Origin: BM707 sp041592975
Lineage (GTDB): Bacteria > Desulfobacterota > Desulfuromonadia > Desulfuromonadales > UBA2294
DNA length: 9,489 nucleotides
Assembly: GCA_041592975.1 (NCBI GenBank)
Contig: JBFHOZ010000085.1
Coordinates: 1-9,489, forward strand
Reading direction: 5' to 3'
A program made the position numbers and the translations under genes. Numbering within the stretch: the stretch's first letter is position 1; each line of letters opens with the position of its first letter. Below are positions 5,187 to 9,489 of the stretch, piece after piece. The notes under the pieces were generated by a model, which worked only from the letters and a program-made list of their open reading frames with translations, ran no database searches and was not told the DNA's origin.

Positions 5187-7114
5187 TCCTTTTGCTACGC
5201 GTTCTGCCGAATTGCGGAAAGCTGAAGACCTGGCCCGGGAGGCATTTCCTCCCGGGCCTGGTTTTTTCCTTTTTGCTGCTGTTTCCGTCCCTGTGCGTGG
5301 CCGATGCCGATCGCATGGTCACGCGGGCCCGCGAACTCCGGCTGCATGAATCCGACTATTGGCACACCCTTCTCCATTACCGGCCCTCGTGGTTCGGGCC
5401 GCACAGCCTGATCGACGACCCCCGATTTTTCATGGCGGAGCACGGGAACGAACGTCCGGAGCGTGAGCTGGAGGCCACCATCCGCGGTTTCTTCCAACCG
5501 CCCGCGAGCAACCTGAACGAACATCCGCGCTGCCGGTTCCCCGCCCGGTATGCTTGGATCGACGAACAACTCGATTTGAGCAGCCAACTGCCTCCACAGG
5601 CCTGTCCCGATCTCGAAAAAAATCTGGCTGAAATCAGGCCTCTCTCTGCCGAGTTGATATTCCCCGGATCCAATTTCAACAATCCGGCGTCGATGTTCGG
5701 TCACACGCTGATCAGTATCAACGGCCCCTACGATAGCAAGCTGCTTTCGCATGCCCTGAACTATGCCGCCTTCACCGAGGAAAAAAACGGCATCGCCTAT
5801 GCGGTCAAGGGAATTCTCGGTTTCTACAGGGGATATTATTCGCTCCTCCCCTACTATGCGAAGCTCAAGCAATACAATGACCTCGAACGGCGGGACATCT
5901 GGGAATACGAGCTCAACCTGGACGCCACCGAGATGGAGAGGATGCTTCGGCACATCTGGGAACTCGACGGAATCTACTCGGATTATTATTTCTTTGACGA
6001 GAACTGTGCCTACCAGCTGCTCTTTCTCTTCGATATCGCCCGCCCTTCGCTGCGCCTGGTCGACCAGGCCAGGCCCTGGGTGATCCCGGTCGACACTGTC
6101 CGGATCCTGGAAGACAACGGCCTGATTTCCGCGGCCGAGTACCGCCCCTCCAAGGCGACCCGAATCGCCTGGATCGTTCGACACATGTCGGACGACGAGA
6201 AAGAGGCGGCCGAAGATATTCTCGGCGGGAAAAAGGAGGCGGCAACGATTGGCGAATCGGGGTTTGGCGAGGCGGGCAGGGTGAGGGTGCTCGACCTGGC
6301 CATCGAGACGCTCGAATTCCAGTATCTCAAACACGAACTGGAACGTCCCGAATACCGCAAGCGCTACCTGGAGCTGCTGAAACAGCGCAGCTACCAGACG
6401 CCGGTCGTCTCAGCGGTGCCGGAAATACCGGTGCCGGTCAGGCCCGACAGGGGGCACGGGTCGAACCGGATATCACTCCAGGGCGGGGAGTCAGGCGGCG
6501 AGGCCTTTGCCGAAATCAGGATAAGGCCGGCCTATCACAGTCTGCTCGACGCCGATGAGGGATACCTTGCCGGGTCGGAAATAGAATTCGCAAACATCAC
6601 CGCAAGGCATTACACCGGCCCGGACCAGACCCGGCTGGAAGCATTCGATCTGGTGAGCATCGTTTCCCTGGCGCCCCGCCACCGTTTCTACAGGCCGGTG
6701 TCATGGAAAGTGAAAGCGGGCCTGAAGAGGGAGCTCTTGCAGGATCGGGTCGACCGGTTGATCTTCTCCCTGAACCCCGGTGGCGGTTTCACCTTCGGCA
6801 ACGACACGGGTCTCGCCTTTGTCCTGTTCGAAACCGACCTGCAGCTCTCGCGGCATTTTCGCGACGGATATATGCTCGGATTCGGAGGTTCGGCCGGTCT
6901 GGTCCTCCGGGTGGGGCCTTCCCTCAAGCTGAGGTCGGGATACCGGCAGATCGCGTACGTGTCCGGCGACGGCGACCGCGCAGTCGCGGCAGGCGACCTC
7001 GGACTCAACGTGAAGCTGAGCGCCAACAGCAGTCTGGTTCTGGAGTTCGAAAGAGAGTACGCCGACGGTTATTACAAATCGGAAATCAAAGGCGGAATCA
7101 ACTATTACTGGTAG
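5183..7114 (+). CDS. DUF4105 protein: periplasmic His/Cys hydrolase-like domain fused to a C-terminal outer-membrane beta-barrel
   Basis: The 643-residue product starts at TTG 5183, overlapping the DUF3015 stop by 4 nt. No Shine-Dalgarno is seen, so it probably relies on ribosomes finishing DUF3015. TTG 5192 is an alternative; the first ATG (5315) would delete the signal peptide, LVFSFLLLFPSLCVADA (about 26-42). Residues about 150-280 carry the DUF4105 core: FPGSNFNNPASMFGHT with His174, then ALNYAAF, a YYSLLPYY segment, RDIWEYEL, and YYFFDENCAYQLL with Cys275. Databases have more recently named this family Lnb N-terminal periplasmic domain. His before Cys in an NC context resembles circularly permuted papain/NlpC-like hydrolases; catalysis is inferred. 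From about 425 to the end there are alternating amphipathic strands (FAEIRIRP, GLAFVLFETDLQL, SLVLEFERE), finishing INYYW, an aromatic C-terminus typical of outer-membrane barrels inserted by BamA. Confidence 0.85.
   Translation: MILLLRVLPNCGKLKTWPGRHFLPGLVFSFLLLFPSLCVADADRMVTRARELRLHESDYWHTLLHYRPSWFGPHSLIDDPRFFMAEHGNERPERELEATIRGFFQPPASNLNEHPRCRFPARYAWIDEQLDLSSQLPPQACPDLEKNLAEIRPLSAELIFPGSNFNNPASMFGHTLISINGPYDSKLLSHALNYAAFTEEKNGIAYAVKGILGFYRGYYSLLPYYAKLKQYNDLERRDIWEYELNLDATEMERMLRHIWELDGIYSDYYFFDENCAYQLLFLFDIARPSLRLVDQARPWVIPVDTVRILEDNGLISAAEYRPSKATRIAWIVRHMSDDEKEAAEDILGGKKEAATIGESGFGEAGRVRVLDLAIETLEFQYLKHELERPEYRKRYLELLKQRSYQTPVVSAVPEIPVPVRPDRGHGSNRISLQGGESGGEAFAEIRIRPAYHSLLDADEGYLAGSEIEFANITARHYTGPDQTRLEAFDLVSIVSLAPRHRFYRPVSWKVKAGLKRELLQDRVDRLIFSLNPGGGFTFGNDTGLAFVLFETDLQLSRHFRDGYMLGFGGSAGLVLRVGPSLKLRSGYRQIAYVSGDGDRAVAAGDLGLNVKLSANSSLVLEFEREYADGYYKSEIKGGINYYW
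5225..5267 (+). terminator. Rho-independent terminator lying inside the signal-peptide codons of the DUF4105 gene
   Basis: Arms GGCCCGGGAGG (5232-5242) and CCTCCCGGGCC (5248-5258) pair perfectly over 11 bp around the loop CATTT, and the stem extends below one T-T mismatch by AAGACC/GGTTTT pairs. TTTTTT (5262-5267) follows. This is a textbook intrinsic terminator for the DUF3015 transcript, 46 nt after its stop codon, yet it also encodes residues 15-28 of the next protein. It would act as a terminator unless ribosomes are translating the DUF4105 start. Confidence 0.85.
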
Positions 7115-7132
7115 CGTGCGCCGCTCGGGCGT

Positions 7133-7161
7133 GCTGCCGAGAGCCGAGTGGCTTCGGCAGC
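7133..7161. repeat. Imperfect inverted repeat just upstream of the outer-membrane protein promoter
   Basis: GCTGCCGA (7133-7140) pairs with TCGGCAGC (7154-7161), and inside it AGCC (7142-7145) pairs with GGCT (7150-7153) around the loop GAGT, with one bulged G (7141). No T-run follows, so it is not a standard terminator. It may be a 3' stabilising stem for the DUF4105 mRNA, a rho-dependent end, or a two-fold operator, since its end is only 6 bp before the -35 box at 7168. Confidence 0.7.
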
Positions 7162-7167
7162 AAGAAG

Positions 7168-7196
7168 TTGACCGCGAGGCGTGATTTATATATATT
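7168..7196 (+). promoter_or_regulatory. Strong sigma-70-type promoter of the small outer-membrane barrel gene
   Basis: TTGACC (7168-7173) and TATATT (7191-7196) each match consensus at 5 of 6 positions and are spaced exactly 17 bp apart, in an AT-rich stretch (GTGATTTATATATATT) that stands out from the GC-rich surroundings. Transcription would begin near 7203 and give a leader of about 43 nt ending with AAGGAGG at 7232-7238. Confidence 0.8.
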
Positions 7197-7245
7197 CCGG
7201 GATGCCGGTTCGAGAACAGATCATTTTATCCAAGGAGGAACACGC

Positions 7246-7782
7246 ATGAAGATTTTCCGTGTCGCAGCTGTAATGTTTTGTCTCTGCCTGATGCTCGTCG
7301 TCAACGCGCACGCCCAGGCCGCCTCGCCCTGGTACGGCGGGGTCAAGATCGGACTGGTCGACCTTGATGACGGGGCGGGCTTTTCCGTGGATGAGCCGAT
7401 CAACCTCGGCCTGATGGTCGGGCATGATCTGCATCATCTCTTTCCGGGATTCTCCGTCGAGGGTGAGCTGACGACCTCCCTTGCCGACGGGGATGTCTCT
7501 GTCCCCTTTTTCGGCAAGGTTGGTGATCTCAGCGTGACGACCCTGGCGGTTTACGGGGTGTACAAGTCGGTCGGCGAGCTCTACTTCAAGGGAAAGGCCG
7601 GCCTTGCTCTGACCGACGCGGATATCGGGGCGTTCGGCTCCGAGGACGACCTGAACCTCTCCTTCGGGATCGGCGGCGGCTGGACGGTCAGCGAGAAAGG
7701 AAGCCTCGAAGTTGAATTCACGTTTCTCGAAATTACCGACGCAACCTACTTGAGCTTCGGCTACGTGCACCGATTCCAGTAG
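7246..7782 (+). CDS. Small outer-membrane beta-barrel protein (OmpA/OmpW-like 8-strand type)
   Basis: This 178-residue protein has a signal peptide (MKIFRVAAVMFCLCLMLVV, cleavage near AHA-QA) and a mature part of about 155 residues, the size of an 8-stranded barrel. It opens SPWYGGVKIGLVDLDD, the usual first strand of porin-family barrel proteins. It then alternates short beta strands and turns (LGLMVGHDL, SVEGELTTSL, TTLAVYGVYKS, YFKGKAGLAL, LSFGIGGGW, LEVEFTFLEI) and ends YLSFGYVHRFQ. The closing strand is typical, although Gln follows the terminal Phe. The start is ATG 7246, 7 nt after AAGGAGG (7232-7238). It has its own strong promoter and a following terminator, so it is probably a single-gene unit made in quantity. 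Exact function unknown; a structural or small-molecule pore role is possible. It may also serve the neighbouring DUF4105 barrel protein, but nothing in the sequence proves that. Confidence 0.82.
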   Translation: MKIFRVAAVMFCLCLMLVVNAHAQAASPWYGGVKIGLVDLDDGAGFSVDEPINLGLMVGHDLHHLFPGFSVEGELTTSLADGDVSVPFFGKVGDLSVTTLAVYGVYKSVGELYFKGKAGLALTDADIGAFGSEDDLNLSFGIGGGWTVSEKGSLEVEFTFLEITDATYLSFGYVHRFQ

Positions 7783-7803
7783 CTGCCGCTCATCAGGAGT
7801 GCG

Positions 7804-7832
7804 GGGCCGGCCATCAGGTCGGCCCTTTTTTT
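7804..7832 (+). terminator. Rho-independent terminator after the outer-membrane barrel gene
   Basis: GGGCCGGCC (7804-7812) and GGTCGGCCC (7817-7825) form a 9-bp stem with one G-T pair around the loop ATCA, followed by seven T (7826-7832). It ends transcription 21-50 bp after the barrel gene. The panE gene comes from the other side and ends at 7850. Read on the - strand the same hairpin has no T-run after it, so it is a one-way terminator. Confidence 0.92.
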
Positions 7833-7849
7833 CGTCGACGAAACGGAGC

Positions 7850-8764
7850 CTACATTGGCTCGCCGAGGTCGAGCAGGGCGTGAAGCATGCCGATGCGGGG
7901 GGTCGCAACCCCCTTGTCGGCGGCAAGCGCCAGCGGCCGGGCGTAGATCGACGCGAGCTCCAGCGGCCGCCCCTCGAGCCGGTCGATCATCATGCTCGGC
8001 TTATAGCCGTCCATGCCTTCGGTGGCGGCGATCATCCTGGCGATGAACGGCGCGCCGTCGATCGGCGCGGAGAGCTCCTGGGCGTTGGCGGCGGCGACCA
8101 CCTCGCGCATGATGTCGATCGCCAGCTGCCGCGACGGCGGGTGGGCGAGCAGTTCGGTGACCGTCTTGCCGGTCAGGGCGCAAAGGCCGTTGAAAGGGAT
8201 GTTCCAGACCAGCTTCTCCCAGCGCGCCTTGCGCAGGTCGTCGACGAGCTCGCAGTCGACGCCGGCCCGCCGGAACACCCCGGCGATCTGTGCGGCGCGA
8301 CCGGCACTGCCGGTCGCGTATGCGCCGATGCGGATGGCTCCCTGGCCGAGATGCCTGACCGTTCCCGGCGCACCGCGGTTGGCGCAGAGGAAGGCGACGC
8401 CCCCCATGATCTGCTCCGGCGGAAAGGCCTCGGACAGTGTTTCCTCGTTGCCGAGCCCGTTCTGCAGGGTCAGGAGGGTCGTCCCCGCCGCGACCAGCGG
8501 CGCGACGAGACGGTTCATCTGCTCGTTGGCGAAGGTCTTCAGGCCGATCAGCACCAGGTCCGCCGGCCCGATATCGGCCGGATCGCGAAATCCCCTGACC
8601 GGGCGGAGGCGGAAGTCGCCGTCGACCGACACGACCGACAGGCCGTCCCGGCAGATCGCCTCGTAATCCCGCCTGAGGAGGAAATGGACCTCCTCCCCCG
8701 ATCTCTGCAGCAGGGCCCCGTAGTACAATCCGAGAGCGCCGGCTCCGACGATGGCAATGCGCAC
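7850..8764 (-). CDS. panE: 2-dehydropantoate 2-reductase (ketopantoate reductase, PanE/ApbA family)
   Basis: This 304-residue protein matches the normal family length. Ketopantoate reductase makes pantoate with NADPH in the cytoplasm, the second step toward pantothenate and CoA. The N-terminal Rossmann fold shows RIAIVGAGALGLYYG (G7, G9, G12), then VLIGLKTFAN and LQNGLGNEE. The C-terminal helical domain has ARWEKLVWNIPFNGLCALTG with Lys184 at the place of the catalytic Lys, and PSMMIDRLEGRPLELASI holding the conserved Ser and Glu region that binds ketopantoate. I chose GTG at 8764 because the Rossmann strand then begins at residue 2 and AAGGGGG stands about 5 nt before it; an ATG at 8821 in the same frame lies inside the promoter and would add 19 unrelated residues. 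No other pan genes are nearby, and the family includes paralogues with other 2-oxoacid substrates, so the exact substrate is likely but not certain. Confidence 0.92.
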   Translation of the reverse strand: MRIAIVGAGALGLYYGALLQRSGEEVHFLLRRDYEAICRDGLSVVSVDGDFRLRPVRGFRDPADIGPADLVLIGLKTFANEQMNRLVAPLVAAGTTLLTLQNGLGNEETLSEAFPPEQIMGGVAFLCANRGAPGTVRHLGQGAIRIGAYATGSAGRAAQIAGVFRRAGVDCELVDDLRKARWEKLVWNIPFNGLCALTGKTVTELLAHPPSRQLAIDIMREVVAAANAQELSAPIDGAPFIARMIAATEGMDGYKPSMMIDRLEGRPLELASIYARPLALAADKGVATPRIGMLHALLDLGEPM

Positions 8765-8792
8765 GAAAACCCCCTTGAGTGAATGCTCCGAT

Positions 8793-8821
8793 ATTCTAGC
8801 ATCGCATGAACGCCGGAACAA
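8793..8821 (-). promoter_or_regulatory. Probable extended -10 promoter of panE
   Basis: On the - strand, TAGAAT (8798 to 8793, 5 of 6) is preceded by TGC, an extended -10, and 17 bp further upstream by TTGTTC (8821 to 8816, 3 of 6). A start near 8786 would leave a leader of about 21 nt before the GTG start. The weak -35 is typical of extended -10 promoters. Confidence 0.62.
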
Positions 8822-8856
8822 TGCCGGACGTCGCCGGGGCGAAATCGGGCCTCTTC

Positions 8857-8885
8857 TTGACCGGGGGGCGGTTTTTTGCTATGAT
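8857..8885 (+). promoter_or_regulatory. Strong extended -10 promoter of the carD-family gene
   Basis: TTGACC (8857-8862) and TATGAT (8880-8885) have an exact 17-bp spacer, and TGC directly precedes the -10 box, making it an extended -10. The spacer holds a run of six G and a run of six T. Transcription would start near 8892, about 20 nt before the ATG, with TAAGGAG at 8898-8904. Confidence 0.85.
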
Positions 8886-8911
8886 TAGACCTTGTCCTAA
8901 GGAGTTTCCAG

Positions 8912-9394
8912 ATGTTTAAAGTTGGAGATAACGCCGTCTATCCGACCCAGGGGATCGGCGTGATCGAGGCGATCGAATCAAAGGATTTCGGTGGCATCAG
9001 GGCCGATTTCTATATCCTCCGGATCGTCGACAGCGACATGACGATCATGGTGCCGACCACCAACGCATCCCAGATCGGCATGCGCAGCCCGATCGACAAG
9101 AAGCGGGTGTCGTCGATCTTCAATATCCTCGGCGAAAAGGAGAAGTTCTCCGGGAACATCGCCTCGTGGAGCCGCCGTCAGCGGGAGTACAACGACAAGC
9201 TGAAGACCGGTGACCTGTTCGAGGTCGCCGAGGTGCTGCGCGAGCTCTACTGCATCCGCGAGGACAAGGAGCTCTCCTACGGCGAGAAGAAGGTCCTCGA
9301 GCTGGCGCGCAAGCTGCTGGTCAAGGAGGTCGCCCTCGCCGAGGGGGCCGACGAGGATGCCGTCACCCGGCGGGTCGAGAAAATCTTCAACTGA
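8912..9394 (+). CDS. carD: CarD/CdnL-family RNA polymerase-binding transcription regulator
   Basis: This 160-residue protein has the standard CdnL length. CarD-type proteins bind the RNA polymerase beta subunit and stabilise open promoter complexes, largely at rRNA and growth genes. The N-terminal Tudor-like RNAP-interaction domain opens FKVGDNAVYPTQGIGVIEAIE and continues FYILRI and MTIMVPT (about 1-55). The C-terminal helical DNA-contact domain includes SGNIASWSRRQREYNDKL with Trp86 at the position of the tryptophan that wedges into DNA at the upstream edge of the -10 element in studied CarD proteins, then the LSYGEKKVLELARKLLVKEVALA helix. The start is ATG 8912, 7 nt after TAAGGAG. It has its own extended -10 promoter and terminator, so it looks monocistronic. 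It lacks the C-terminal HMGA-like tail of the Myxococcus CarD, so it is the short CdnL type. Confidence 0.95.
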   Translation: MFKVGDNAVYPTQGIGVIEAIESKDFGGIRADFYILRIVDSDMTIMVPTTNASQIGMRSPIDKKRVSSIFNILGEKEKFSGNIASWSRRQREYNDKLKTGDLFEVAEVLRELYCIREDKELSYGEKKVLELARKLLVKEVALAEGADEDAVTRRVEKIFN

Positions 9395-9411
9395 TCGTTG
9401 CCCGATTGTCC

Positions 9412-9440
9412 GGACCGGATGGCTGTCATCCGGTCCTTTT
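9412..9440 (+). terminator. Rho-independent terminator after carD
   Basis: GGACCGGATG (9412-9421) and CATCCGGTCC (9427-9436) form a perfect 10-bp stem around the loop GCTGT and are followed by TTTT and C (9437-9441). It begins 17 bp after the carD stop codon. The remaining 49 bases of the window hold no feature I can support. Confidence 0.88.
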
Positions 9441-9489
9441 CATTGCCCTGCTTCCGCCGCCCTTCCCGGGACTGTGCCAACGACGCGAC

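Noticed and set aside
5195..6334. Open frame of 379 codons on the - strand opposite the DUF4105 gene
   Set aside because: It has no family resemblance or start signals, and the + strand frame shows clear DUF4105 motifs and a signal peptide.
7830..7843. 14-bp perfect palindrome TTTCGTCGACGAAA between the barrel gene terminator and the panE stop
   Set aside because: Palindromes of this size are expected about once by chance in 9.5 kb. It overlaps the T-run of the terminator and has no partner sites that I can see.
8765..8821. ATG at 8821 as the panE start
   Set aside because: It lies within the panE promoter, and the 19 added residues do not resemble the family, whose Rossmann strand begins at residue 2 with GTG 8764.

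Overview
This 9.5 kb window looks like chromosomal DNA of a GC-rich, Gram-negative anaerobe-type Deltaproteobacterium. My best guess is Desulfuromonadales/Geobacter-like. That is inference from the DnaK and DnaJ sequences, the CarD-family regulator and several outer-membrane proteins; no rRNA or other decisive marker is present. There are nine genes, eight on the + strand and one (panE) on the - strand. No mobile element, CRISPR array, tRNA or rRNA was seen.

Region 1 (1-1868) is the chaperone pair: the 3' third of dnaK, a hairpin with a short T-run in the 83-bp gap, then dnaJ from a TTG start. Region 2 (1903-4639) follows 34 bp later with no visible terminator or convincing promoter. It encodes a periplasmic protein with a helical (TPR-like) N-terminal half and a type-1 periplasmic-binding-protein half, of the kind annotated as penicillin-binding-protein activator (LpoA-like). 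Overlapping it is a lipoprotein with two carboxypeptidase-regulatory-like beta-sandwich repeats. The first gene carries an in-frame amber codon (2053-2055) between its signal peptide and the rest of the protein, so in this sequence it is broken, read through or misread.

Region 3 (4654-7832) is an envelope cluster: a secreted DUF3015 protein with its own promoter; a large DUF4105 protein, overlapping it by 4 nt, that appears to join a periplasmic His/Cys hydrolase-like domain to a C-terminal outer-membrane beta-barrel; and, from a strong separate promoter, a small 8-stranded-type outer-membrane barrel protein closed by a rho-independent terminator. A textbook intrinsic terminator lies inside the signal-peptide codons of the DUF4105 gene, suggesting attenuation relieved by coupled translation.

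Region 4 (7850-9440) holds panE (ketopantoate reductase family, - strand) and a divergent carD-family gene. Both have recognisable extended -10 promoters in the 147-bp gap, and carD is followed by a perfect-stem terminator.

Most of the window is ordinary housekeeping and envelope sequence. The points most worth a second look are the amber codon, the terminator embedded in a coding region, and the DUF4105 enzyme-barrel fusion next to DUF3015. I did not find a clearly new defence or mobile system.
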